Positions 1 to 10,087 of a DNA stretch of 64,000 nt are shown one piece after another. The stretch's first letter is position 1. Each line of letters starts with the position of its first letter. Both the position numbers and the translations under genes were made by a program. A model generated the notes under the pieces. It saw only the letters and a program-made list of their open reading frames with translations, ran no database searches and was not told where the DNA came from. Origin of the DNA: Apiotrichum sp. Y4204. Its lineage: Eukaryota; Basidiomycota; Tremellomycetes; Trichosporonales; Trichosporonaceae. The DNA lies in the NCBI GenBank assembly GCA_025531455.1, contig JAMYHL010000015.1:620001-684000 (forward strand). The letters are read 5' to 3'.

Positions 1-2
1 GC

Positions 3-254
3 GCGCGCACGCCGCGCACCGCGCCGACTTATGACCTGTACACCTGCGACCTGCGCGACCTGCGTGATCTCGACGCCACGCCGCGGCCGTACCCCCACTT
101 CCGGGCCGAGCCGATGTCCTTTCCGCTCCCCTTTGCCCACCAGTCGCACTGCGAGTTGGACGTCGGACACCACCTCCTCGCAGGGCTCCCCGTGAACGAC
201 ACGTACGCGTACCCCCACCGCGCCTTCGACGCATGGTGCCCCATGGTCGTCTAG
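3..254 (+). CDS. 3' end of unidentified protein gene (partial)
   Basis: An open frame runs from the left edge to a TAG at 252-254 and gives 83 residues with varied, protein-like composition. It includes DLYTCDLRDLRDLD, a His/Pro/Phe-rich middle (SFPLPFAHQSHCELD) and a C-terminus AYPHRAFDAWCPMVV. Codons are strongly GC-rich in third position, like the other genes here. The start and most of the protein lie outside the window, so neither length nor family can be judged; I do not recognise it. It could also be the last exon of a larger gene. The region immediately downstream is the ATACCC-rich tract. Confidence 0.55.
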   Translation, partial: ARTPRTAPTYDLYTCDLRDLRDLDATPRPYPHFRAEPMSFPLPFAHQSHCELDVGHHLLAGLPVNDTYAYPHRAFDAWCPMVV

Positions 255-334
255 TGCTCTAACGAGCCAGCGAGACGAATACCAGACATTGCATTTTGAT
301 CCTCGGATCCACGGACGCTACACCGCGCGAGAAG

Positions 335-720
335 ATACCAGATTATAACGATACCCCGGCCCATACCCCCAGAGATCAGTTACCCCCACCAAAAGTTTAC
401 CCCTCCGCAGCTGGATACCATACCCCCCGACGGAGGACGATTCCCGCCCGACTTTAAATAACCAGCCTCGACGCAGGCAGGAGATCGTACCGAGATTCAT
501 GAGGCTTTAAACCACGACTTCGATACCAGAAAATACCCCGCCGCGCTGGTCGTGCGATACCCAACCGCTATACCCAACCCTACCCACCATACCCAACACC
601 GATACCCCCAACAGTACCCAATACCCAACTCATACCCAACCCATACCCCTCCCAGCATACCCATTATACCCATCATACCCCGGCTCATATACCCCGACTG
701 CGATACCGTACACAGGATAC
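335..720. repeat. degenerate ATACCC/GGGTAT-rich tract
   Basis: ATACCC or ATACCCC units recur at irregular spacing, densest at about 557-700 where there is one every 7-15 bases, joined by short A/C/T spacers. On the minus strand this reads as GGGTAT. Units are neither perfectly tandem nor of fixed period, so it is an eroded minisatellite or a skewed low-complexity tract rather than a canonical telomere repeat. It follows the end of the first partial gene and holds no convincing gene; the proline/tyrosine-rich frame across it is just translation of the repeat. Confidence 0.7.
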
Positions 721-1079
721 CATGGCATGCTCCGCACACCGGACACCCACATACTACCCCATATGCCGTACATCCTATAGCACGGCATGCTCCACAAGGA
801 CACCCAAGACAGGCAGCGCTGGCAACGCTGTTGAAGAAGTATCACTCAAATGCATAATGCGAAATATTGTTACTACTCTTGATGCTGCATGAGGTGTGAA
901 AAGTACACACTGACGTGCCACACTCGAGTGCCACATGAGTGCTCTTAGCCTTAACAACTGACACAAGGCAGTCCGCTTAACTGACCGGTTCTGCGCAGCG
1001 TGATGTGCTTCTGTGTGGGCCAAGATCCGTCACTCCACCTTCTCATTGATCCCTTTTCCTACGGCTCTGCGCTCTGCGC
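721..1079. other. intergenic, short direct repeat
   Basis: No gene seen. Two related stretches, GGCATGCTCC...GGACACCCA, occur about 60 bases apart (around 723-748 and 783-805). The right part is presumably the 3' flank of the minus-strand TPR gene. Confidence 0.4.
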
Positions 1080-1904
1080 TTACGCCTTGCCCTCCTCCTC
1101 CTTGATGCGCTTGCCGAGGATCTTGGCGCCGACATTGCGGATGTTGACCGCGGCGCGCTCGATGCCGCCCGCCTGCGCCTTTTTGTACAATGTGAGCGCG
1201 TGGTCGAGCGCATCAGCTGCAGTGTCAGAAGGGGATCTTCTGCAAGTCAAGGGGTTAACATCAAAGACTTACTCGACTCGAGCACGGCAGCAAGGTTGAA
1301 CTGGATCTCGGGGTCCTCGGGCGCAATGTCCATGGCGGCAGTGAGCGCCTTGATCGCGTCGGCGGCCCGTGGCGGGCGGGACATCATGTACGCCGATCCA
1401 AGGTCTATTATCAGCTCAGCTCCACAGCCACTCTCTCACTGGTGTAGGCGTCCGCACTGGGCTCGAGCTGGATACTCTGCTTCCACGCCTCGATCGCGCC
1501 CTCGAGGTTCGACAGCTGGTACTCGCACACGCCGAGGTTAAAGTACCCGCCGCTCGTAGCCGCGGCCGCGACGCTCTGCTCGTACAGCGACTTTGCGCGC
1601 TGCATGTCGCCCTCCTCGAGCGCGCGCGTCCCGTCGTCGAGGAGTGCCTGGGCGTGTGCGCGCGCGCTGTCCGAAGCGCAGGGGGCGGTCGGGCCGCTCG
1701 CATACGCTGCAGTTAGAGTTGCGGTCGGCGGATCGGCATCGGCAATCGTCACTTTTGGAGTGGCGGCGCTGGTAGGTACTCACAACGGGAAGCCGACATG
1801 GAGGGCACGGAGGTAATGGCCGGCACGGCGCGGGCAACGGTCCTAGACGGGGCGGCGAAGCGGACGGAAGAAAGAGCGCGGAGAGAGCGGACGGCGCGGG
1901 ACAT
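1080..1904 (-). CDS. mitochondrial-type TPR repeat protein
   Basis: Four exons (1904-1784, 1706-1440, 1404-1273, 1216-1080) join in frame to 218 residues. The N-terminus (MSRAVRSLRALSSVRFAAPS) is rich in Arg, Ser and Ala with no acidic residue, as in a mitochondrial presequence. From about residue 60 there are tetratricopeptide helices, for example YFNLGVCEYQLSNLEGAIEA followed by WKQSIQLEPS and IQFNLAAVLES. The C-terminus is basic/acidic (KRIKEEEGKA). TPR proteins are scaffolds, so the role is probably protein-protein contact in mitochondria; the partner is unknown. The start is the only ATG giving the presequence. Introns are 77, 35 and 56 nt with GTGAG/GTAAG donors. Mitochondrial targeting is inference. 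Confidence 0.8.
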
Positions 1905-2872
1905 GTTACCGTTTTTGTCTGTTGTGGATTGCGAAGTGGAGACAGTACAGGTTGCTATCTCGACATGAGACAGTCCAAAGTACTGAAATTGTGGAATGTG
2001 GAGCATGGGAACTGCAACGGCGACTGACGTTTGAGATGTACTTAATTACGCTCCAGTTAAGCACGCGCGCGTAGCGCGACACACCCGTGGCAGAAGAAAT
2101 ATCTCATGGCTTCATGTCTTATTTGCCCGCCATCTGAGATCTGCGAGATGCTCCGATTCTCGTTGGTTGGCTGCCGTCACTGTGTGATCACTCTGATCCA
2201 CCGGCCACTGGCCAAGTCACGCGCAGCTCCACTGACGAGTCGAGCTCGTCGAAGGGCAGGACATCTCGCAGACCAAGACATGCACACGCCGCGCCGCGCC
2301 CTCTGCATCTCCGCATGTATCCCATCTGACGCAGACTTCACTCGTCACTCGCGAATGTTCCAATATTCCCGGCCGTCTTCACTCAACTCCCTCACACAGG
2401 GAGTGACGGTCCGACGCCATGATCTCAGCCACCGCCGACCGGACGGGTTGTTCCCACCCCCGGCCCGCGATGTGCAGGCGCTTGCGCAGAACGCGGGTCT
2501 CGGGTCTCCGTTTCGGAATTGCCTCTTTCCGCAATGAATCGCAATCCACTGAGACACACACAGGACCGAGCGCCATCGGACCACAAACCACACTCGGGGC
2601 ATGACTCGGTTCCAGCAGCCAGAGGCCCAAACCCGACGCCACAGTGACTCCCTGCGCAGTACAGGCAGTCACCTATCCGGCCGTGGCAGTCACTCGGAGA
2701 CTCGCAGGATCCCGGGATCGCTGTTGTCGCGCAAGAAAAATAATTTCGCCGTCACTTCAGACCACTCTCCACAGGCGTCTCATTCCCCTTCTCCCATCCA
2801 GCAACTCTTCCCACTTCTCTTTTCACCCAGTTCGCGCGCGCGCTTGTTATACATGCATGAGATCCGGGGCAT
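1905..2872. other. intergenic, no gene seen
   Basis: Spacer between the 5' end of the TPR gene and the 3' end of COX8. Open frames exist on both strands, but none shows domain motifs or connects through splice sites to a sensible protein. It includes the promoter of the TPR gene. Confidence 0.5.
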
Positions 2873-3374
2873 TTAGTCCGAGCCGGAGGACTTCTGGCTG
2901 TGGGGTTAGCAACGTCCGCGTCGCGGCGACGTACATGTGCCAGTGGGCGGCGTAGCTGCGCGTCAGTGGGGCTCTTGCAGATGAGACCAATTGACTCACA
3001 AGGGAAGACCAAAGCCAGCAATGGTGTAGACGACCATCTTGGCGACGAGGATGGGCTTGTTGGTCACGTTGAAGGGGAGGGCGCTGTTGTTAGCAAACAC
3101 TCGGGCCACGGCGCTGATTCCTCCGCGGTCCCAGTTCCGATTTCTGGTCTCTGGGCGCCTTCCTCCTCTCCCACCCGTCTACCCTCCCTCCTACGGCCGG
3201 CCGAGCGGAAATGCGACGACATCCCTCTCCCCGGCGCCGACAAAGTTGACTAGCCAACACCGCCAGCCCCACACCACACCACACTCACTGGTCGACCTTG
3301 TTCTCGAAGTGGAGGGCGCGGGCCTGGCGGGCAACCTGCGCACGGGCAACGGGACGGACAGCGGCGAGGAACAT
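2873..3374 (-). CDS. COX8: cytochrome c oxidase subunit VIIc (fungal Cox8)
   Basis: Four exons (3374-3289, 3083-3000, 2955-2935, 2897-2873) splice in frame to a 71-residue protein. The basic N-terminus (MFLAAVRPVARAQVARQARA) is a mitochondrial presequence. It is followed by the family signature LHFENKVDHALPFNVTNKP, a single membrane helix (AKMVVYTIAGFGLPFYAAHW) and a short Ser-rich tail (QKSSGSD). Length and layout match fungal Cox8/mammalian COX7C, a small nuclear-encoded subunit of respiratory complex IV in the inner membrane. Exon 3 is only 21 nt and intron 3 only 37 nt, whereas intron 1 is 205 nt. An alternative small membrane protein is unlikely given the VDH-x-PFN-x-TNKP match. Confidence 0.88.
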
Positions 3375-4131
3375 TGCGGGCGGGTGTTTTGGGTGGATAG
3401 AGAGTGGTGGACCGGAGAATGAGAGATGACGAGCAGCTAGCAACGAGCAGTCTCAATCGTGATCGTCTTCGGCTCTTCGGCAGAGGGTCCCACCCCCAGC
3501 AGCATGCAATTGGCGCACAACCCGCCCAGCCAGCACCCAGCACCCAAGCACCCAAGCTCCAGGCTCCAGGCTCCAGGCTTCAGGCTCATGGCTGCGGCGG
3601 TTCACCAGCAACACCCAGCCCGCACCCACGGTGCGCGGCGTTATGCGGCCCGCCGTTCGTGGCACCCCCGCGTGGCCTATGCGTGGCTCCAAACAGTACA
3701 CAGTGAGGTTGTCGGCAGTGAGCTCGATGCATTGGGTATCGCGCACGCACACAGCGGTAGCGAGCACACTAGAGATAAAAGCGATAACGATAAAGATGTC
3801 GATCTCCTGTCTGTATCACTTTTGGATCGCCTTTATCACCTTTTGTATACTTTTCTTTTGTGTCGTTTGGGCGCCGTGGCGCTCGGTGAGTCACTGCGCC
3901 CAGCTGTCCATTGTACCCATTGTACCGAAGTGCCATTGTCTTGCCCACGCTTGGTCGCATGGTGGCTGCGCCACTCCATTGTTCTGTTCCAGCGCCATGC
4001 AAGCTTGTGCATGGACATGCACCTGTGGCCTGTGGAGCTGTAGATGTACAGTACAGCATGACGGTGCGTCCTCCAGTGACTCTGCGCGTCCCGGATATCA
4101 TGCATGGATACATATACACATACAACCAAAG
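3375..4131. other. intergenic with short tandem repeat
   Basis: Promoter of COX8 and 3' flank of the zinc-cluster factor. At 3531-3588 are two head-to-tail microrepeats: AGCACCCA units, then AGGCTCC units (about four copies). A plus-strand frame from about 3801 begins with a hydrophobic stretch but has no family match and continues into noncoding-looking sequence, so I do not call it. Confidence 0.5.
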
Positions 4132-7077
4132 CTAGCGGAATGGGAACCCGCCCGAGTCTGTGAGCGTAAAGTCCTCCCAGAACCCATCGAGATTAAACCC
4201 CACATCGAGATCGACATCAAATAGCGCGGGCGGCACCTGGTCGAGGTCGAACAGGCCGTCCACGGCGGCCAGCGGTGGAGCTTGCGCGTGTGGGGCGCTG
4301 TCCTTATCCTTGCTTTCGGGCACGGGAGGGGGGGCCTCAGGCGCTGGCTCATGCTCTGGCGATGGAAACCGCGACGGGACGACCTGGGGTTAGACACCAG
4401 AACACGCTCGTTTCCTGTTACCCACACTTTCGCTCATCTCCGTCAAGCGGCGCGTCAGGAGGCGCAGCATCGTGCCGAAACGGCATGCGGGATGGTCTTT
4501 GTCGGGGCTGGCAAGGAGGAGCGCGGCACACACGCGCTCGACGAGCTCCGTCGTCCTGCGAGTCAGCCATAGCACTCGCGAAAAAATCGGCACAGGAAAT
4601 TTGCTCCGTCCCCACCGCACTCACCGGGCAATGTCCGTCTTGGCCACGGCGCCAGAATACACGGCCTTGAGCGCAAAGGTCCCGCTGTACGCAAAGTTGA
4701 TGAGGTACCGCGAGGGGAGGTATCGGAGGACGCCGCTGTGTCCGAGACGGAGGCAGATGCCCAGGATCTCGTGTGCCGCATCGATAGACTCGTAGATGTA
4801 CACTGCGTCCGGGGACGTGGCGCTGCCGCGGGGGAAGATGGACATGGCGCCGGACGCGCCAGACGCCGCTGGCCGGCCGTCCTTTTCCCGCTCCTTTTCC
4901 TGCTCTGCCCGCTCCTGTGCGCGCTGCACGTGCGCCTGGAACGCAAAGGCCGCCACGTACAAGCGGACAAAGTGGTATGTGCACCATGTGAGCTCCCGGA
5001 CCGAGTCGAGCCGCCACACCTTGTCGCGCCACGCGACGCAAAAGCTCTCGAGCGCGCGCCGGAAGTGGTCAAGGAACTTGAAGTATTCGCCTTTGCGAAC
5101 GAGGGCCGAGGTGCGCGAGGGCGTCGAGAAGAGAATATCATGTGCGTTCGTCATGATCTGCGTGAGCTCCATGTACGCCTGCATCATTGCGGCCGAGTCG
5201 TTGGCGTCCACGAGGCCCGAGGGAGAAGGTGCGGCGTCGTCCGGCTGCATCATGTACGGAAAGTTGAGGCGTGCGGCGGCTTCACCCGTCTGGTTGATGT
5301 CCGAGATGCCCTGGAAGCACAGTGCCGGACCGCGGCTCCAGAATGCGAGACCGGTGCGGAGACCTAGCGTGCGGTCAAAGAGGTAACACCACGTCCACAC
5401 CCCGCGGGCCCGCTCCAACTCGGCATCGCGTTCGCCGTCTTCCAATGCAAGCTGGTCCACTGGTGAGTCAGCCTAAGAAAACAACTCCAGCACTCACACC
5501 CAAGACCATACGCCGCGCGGATGGCCGTTCCGGTAAGCGCCCACGCGCGGCGGTTTTCGACGCCGTGCAAGCCGTGTACCTCGGAGTTGGCGCCGCTTGA
5601 GCCCGTCATATCGCCCGCTGCCGGCCCGAGGCGGTCGCGGGGGAGATTCTCCGCAAGAATCAGCACACCCTCCACGAACCCAATGCTCGGCTGCAGGCCC
5701 GCACACGCATAGTCGGCAAGGGTCTCGCGCACGAGCGCATACGTCCGCTCGTGGATCTCCTTCATCCCCTTGTCCGGGTGGTGCCGCGACGCGACGCAGA
5801 CAATCGCGCTGAGGAGGAACGGGTCCTCGTGCGCTAGGGCCGCGAGCTGTGTTTTGTTGTGCGGGATCCGCACTGTTTGGAAAATGGGCTGCGAGTCAGT
5901 GGTAATTCACCATGCTGCTCGACAGCGCTTCGCCGTCGCTCACCAGGACAGTATGGTGATGCGCAAAAAACACATTCACCAGAAGCTCCAGTGTACGCTC
6001 GTCGAGGATGCCGCGCGCGATAAGCACAAAATCCGCAAGGGAGCGGGGCTGGTCCGCGGCCCACGCGACGCGTTTGCTCGTCTCGCGCTGCCCGCCGTCA
6101 TCGTGTTTGTCGGTCGGCTCGTCGTCGGCGTCCGTGGCAGCCTTGGCGAGAATCTCCAGCGCGTCCGTCTCATTGTTGAAGCTCGCAACGACAATGTTGC
6201 GCGTCGGGTCCGGCTCGCTGTGTCGCTTCCGCCGCGTACTTGCACTCGTCCCCGTTCCCGTCCCTGTTCCCGTACTGGGGCTCGTCGCAGATGCGAAGCT
6301 CGTCGACGTCCCGTTCGTCGGCGGGTCAGACATGGGCGACATCTTGGGCTCAAACAGCAGTCCATCCGACCATGCTCCGCCTCCTGAGCCTGGTGCGCGC
6401 GCAGCACCTGTTCCACCGCTCGCACTCCCGGCCATCCCCAAACTCGAGCCAACACCGGACCCAAGAGCGGAGAACCCAAGCGACTCAACTCCAAGGGCAG
6501 GCACCGGCATCTGACCCGGCATCTGTGGTCTGCTTCCGGACTGGAGACCGCCGAGTGCACCCATCGACAGACCTAGCGGGGCGGTAGGATACCCTCCAGA
6601 AGGGACGGGATACACTTCGGGTTTGGCCTCGTCGTTCTCGGTCTTCCGCCGCCGTTTCTACCCGTCAGCAGACATCACGGTAAAACCCACACTAGGGAGA
6701 AAGACACAGTTCCGCTGCTCGCGGCGGCAGCACGTACATGGTGGTTCCGAGGGGGCGTTCACGTCGCCGAGATCGCACTTGGCCTTGCGCAGCCGGCAGT
6801 GTACCTGTGTGTCAGCGAATCCTGCGGTGTGCTGCAAGTGCGGCATGGGCGGTAGAGGGGAGCGCAAGCCAAAATACTGTAGCGAGTCGGTGCAAGTGCT
6901 CCAACTCCGACACACACACAGCAGCATCGCCAAGCCTCATCCAGGCGTTCCACTCACACATGCGCGGTATCCGCGCTTGGGCACGCGGTCCTCGTCCTTG
7001 CGCTTCGTAGCGCTGGGCCCAGCAGCAGGAGGGGGCGCGGCGTCGGCGCCGCCCGCGGCGGCAAACAGTTCCGTCAT
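4132..7077 (-). CDS. Zn(II)2Cys6 fungal transcription factor
   Basis: Seven exons (7077-6958, 6804-6691, 6657-5944, 5888-5498, 5459-4625, 4555-4426, 4383-4132) give about 851 residues; an in-frame ATG at 7128 would add 17. The zinc cluster is split by intron 1 and reads C40-x2-C43-x6-C50-x12-C63-x2-C66-x6-C73 (VHCRLRKAKCDLG then CTCCRREQRNCVF), followed by a basic KRRRK. A Gly/Ser/Thr-rich linker includes a TG dipeptide repeat (STGTGTGTGTSAS). The middle region (HEDPFLLSAIVCVASRHHPD, CYLFDRTLGLRTGLAFW) resembles the fungal-specific regulatory domain of Leu3/War1-like factors. The acidic/aromatic C-terminus (DGLFDLDQVPPALFDVDLD) looks like an activation domain. It should bind DNA in the nucleus; targets are unknown. 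Residue 65 is Cys where Lys/Arg is usual. Confidence 0.88.
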
Positions 7078-9438
7078 GCTCGTTCCCGGCGGCGGGGAGA
7101 GGCGGGAGGGCGGGTGCGAGAGGCGCATCGAGAGCGGAGGAGAGGATGGGGTTCGGAAGTGGTGATGTGATTGCCGCTCGGGGAAGTCGAGTCGCTGGAG
7201 TAAGGCGGATCAAGGGCTGCGACCGGATTGCTGGACGGAATATCAAGCACCGGGGTTGCGGATTCTCGCCACGGGCTTGGGGATGCCGAACGAGAATAAC
7301 GCGTGAAGGATGCAAGGAGGATGATGCAGAAGTGGGATCGCGGATAGCTTGTGATTACGATCTCACGAGACACACCCCGCGCGCCCCGCACATACACCCC
7401 GCTCCCCACCCGGATGGCCGGGTAGGGTTGGCGGTTATGTAATGGCAATCGGTGCTTCTTGGGGGGTTCAAAGAAACGATGAGGAGGGTCAAGAGTCGTA
7501 ATGGACATTTCGGAGACAGCTCGTATGCATGTACTGTATCCACGATCCACGAAGGATCAAGAAACTACGTGTGAAAGGGTATAGATGTGTGTGGACATGG
7601 GGTGGGCCGACAGGAAGGAGGGCACTCGTTGAAATCGTACAGCCTGCAGCGAGCCGGATTCACGACCACACTTCGGACCCTTTGGCCTGCAAGTTGCAGG
7701 TTGGTCATTCCGAGTTACATCCCCGAGATCGCCAACCTCATGGCCCCACGCACAAGCGTGGCGGCCGTAGACATGCGCGTACGCGTACGCGAGTACGCAG
7801 CGCGCACCGCCGTCGGGGTCTACGACGCCAGCGTCGTCGCCGTGCGCACCGCCATCTGTCCGTCGCGGGCACGTCCGATCGCCACCTCGCACCACGGCGG
7901 CTAGTTCACGGAGACGCGGAGACGAAGAGCGGTGCGGGCTGGGGAGCCGGTGGTGGGTATTTTACCGTAGGCAGATCCAGATACCGAGGGCTTATTCATG
8001 GATACAGGCCGCAGAACAGGATAGAAGGTGTGGTTAGATTGGGGGTCAGTCATGGATCATGGAAGCTCTGCAGGTCTGCGGAGATATGGCACGTAGATCG
8101 CAGATCGTAGATTGTAGATCTTTGGCCATCACGTCCGGGGACACATCAGTACCTGCGTCTGCAGCGTCGCAGCGGCCAGCATCCGTAGCACCAGCATTGG
8201 ACAACTTGCGAACTGGTAGAGCCGGTGAACTCGCCGACTTGCCGACTTGCCAACTCGTCCAGGTCCAGTCTTTGACTTGCAGCCTGACTGCTCTCAGTTG
8301 GCCACTGGCCATGGGCGTCGAATCCTCCGTCTTTGATCTGCGAGTTGCGCCTGCCCCAGGGGCTCTGGTATCATGTTGCCGCCTTTCCACAGCTTGGTGT
8401 CCACTGCCGCACTGTTGGGTCATTTTGGACACACACAACAGGCCAGGTCAGTCCAAGTCAGCGGCCAGGTGGAACGGCGGGCACTTGAAGCGTGACAGAA
8501 TGCCTGTTCCAGCCTATGATCGGTGCGATCCGGCGTGTTCTGTGTGCTTCCCGGAATCCCGAATGGTTGCCACCCGCCCATCGCGTGTGGTGTATCACGT
8601 CTCACATCCTGCACTTCCCCTCTCGCTCGCGCTCGTTTGCGCGCGCTCTCTCCTTCAATCAGTACATCAGCATACATGTACAAGCGGACGATGGCATGGG
8701 GGCGCAGAGTGTAAATGGCCAAGGAGGGGGAACTGGACGGGTGAATGGATGGAGCGGGGGGAGGCAAGCTCGGCCGCGTGGTCGAAGTGGATGTATGAGG
8801 AGCCGAGAAACACGAGTTCCTAATTTGGACGGCCTGGATGTGCGTGGCGGCGTGACGGACGCGGCTTGAGAGCTTGAGTTTGAGTGGAGTGCATGGTGCA
8901 GAAATGTGGTGTGCCGCGCCCGCCTCGTGTCGCGCGTGAAGGTCCAAGCGCGGTCGATCTGAGGTCAGCAGCTGATTCGAGAGCATAGGGGTCGTGGAGT
9001 GAAGCCGAAGGGGCCGGGAGACGTGCACGTAGCCACTGGCCACTGGTCAATGGGAGCTGTTGGACGCAGGACGTCGAGCACACCGTCACAGAGTAGCACG
9101 CCACTGCCTGAGAGTGGAACGACTGGTGCGCAGCGCCACCACGCTTGCTCGTTGTACCACGACCACGATCTCTGCTGCCAGCGTGGAGGGCTCGGACTGG
9201 GCATGCACACATCACACACGCACACATGCACACACGCACAGCGGAAGACGCATAGGCGCGGTGCGGGTAAGTGGATACGCAAGAGCGTGTGATCGAGAGT
9301 GGTGTCTTCGCGTCGTGGGTCGAAGTGGAGCACAGCGCGCTGTGCAGCCTGCAGGGTGGAGCTGCAGCCGCGTTGTCGCGCACAATGGACAGCATGCGCC
9401 ATGCCCCGATGTATGGTAGACACTCACTATGCGGAAAG
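7078..9438. other. 2.4-kb intergenic, no supported gene
   Basis: Upstream region of the zinc-cluster factor and 3' flank of the next minus-strand gene. Long frames exist on both strands (for example 8059-8823 plus), but they are rich in Cys, Trp and Arg runs, lack motifs and lie opposite other open frames, as expected of GC-rich noncoding DNA. A CA-rich microrepeat lies at about 9203-9240. Confidence 0.5.
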
Positions 9439-10087
9439 TTACTTTGGGCCGTTGGCGGCGGTTACGCGGTTGAGACGCTCCTCGGCGGCCTTGATCTGGG
9501 CCTCGAGCTCGGCGAGTTCGTTCTCGAGGTGGGGAATGAGACTTCGCCTGCTGTGTCAGCGACAGCCAGCGCAATGGAAACATGTATCCTGGCGACCAGG
9601 GCGAGTGGCCTGGAGAACAACACCGTAGAGCAGCGCTAGATGCAGCGCACGCCATCCGTCGGTACAGGCAGCACAGCCGACAAGCAACAGATGCCGCGGC
9701 AATTGCTGACCCCCGCGGCGGGGCAGTGCGAGTGCATGGCAGCTGATGGCGGCCGACCATTGTATCCTGGGTAGGTATGAGATGACGCACCTCTTCTGGA
9801 GCTTCATTTCGAGCTCCTGGACGTCCTTGGGGGCGGCGGCGTTGTTGGGTGCGTTGTTCGCACGGGCGCTGGCAGACGCATCAGCGAGGGCTCCGGACGC
9901 CGGCTCCTCGTTCAAGCGGCCAAGAGTGAAGGGCGCCGAGGAGGCAGGCTTGGGGCCGCCGGGGCCGCCGACGACCGCGTCCATGAGCGACGAGGTTGAC
10001 GTGTTCGGGAGGGACGGGAGCGTGAAGCCGCGCACGCTGGGTGAGTGTCGCCCACGGGCGAGCTTACCTGGTGGTGCTGTTCTCCAT
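9439..10087 (-). CDS. small coiled-coil protein, unknown function
   Basis: Three exons (10087-10068, 10036-9791, 9547-9439) splice in frame to 124 residues. The first coding exon is only 20 nt (MENSTTS). The N-terminal half is Ser/Pro/Gly/Ala-rich and probably disordered (GFTLPSLPNTSTSSLMDAVV). From about residue 82 there is a charged amphipathic helix with leucine heptads (ELEMKLQKRRSLIPHLENEL, AELEAQIKAAEERLNRV), a likely coiled coil. The final intron is 243 nt, long for this region. I do not recognise the family; the structure suggests an adaptor or subunit that pairs through the C-terminal helix. Clean splice phases and a clear codon bias support a real gene. Confidence 0.65.

Noticed and set aside
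335..720. True telomere end
   Set aside because: Units are irregular, do not match the common fungal TTAGGG-type repeat, and unique coding sequence lies on the outer side.
3801..4224. Plus-strand frame with an N-terminal hydrophobic segment
   Set aside because: Its 3' half is antisense to the last exon of the zinc-cluster gene, and the rest has no family-like pattern.
8059..8823. 254-residue plus-strand open frame
   Set aside because: Composition (Cys, Trp, Arg clusters, no hydrophobic core pattern), no leader-like sequence before the ATG, and equally long frames on the other strand.
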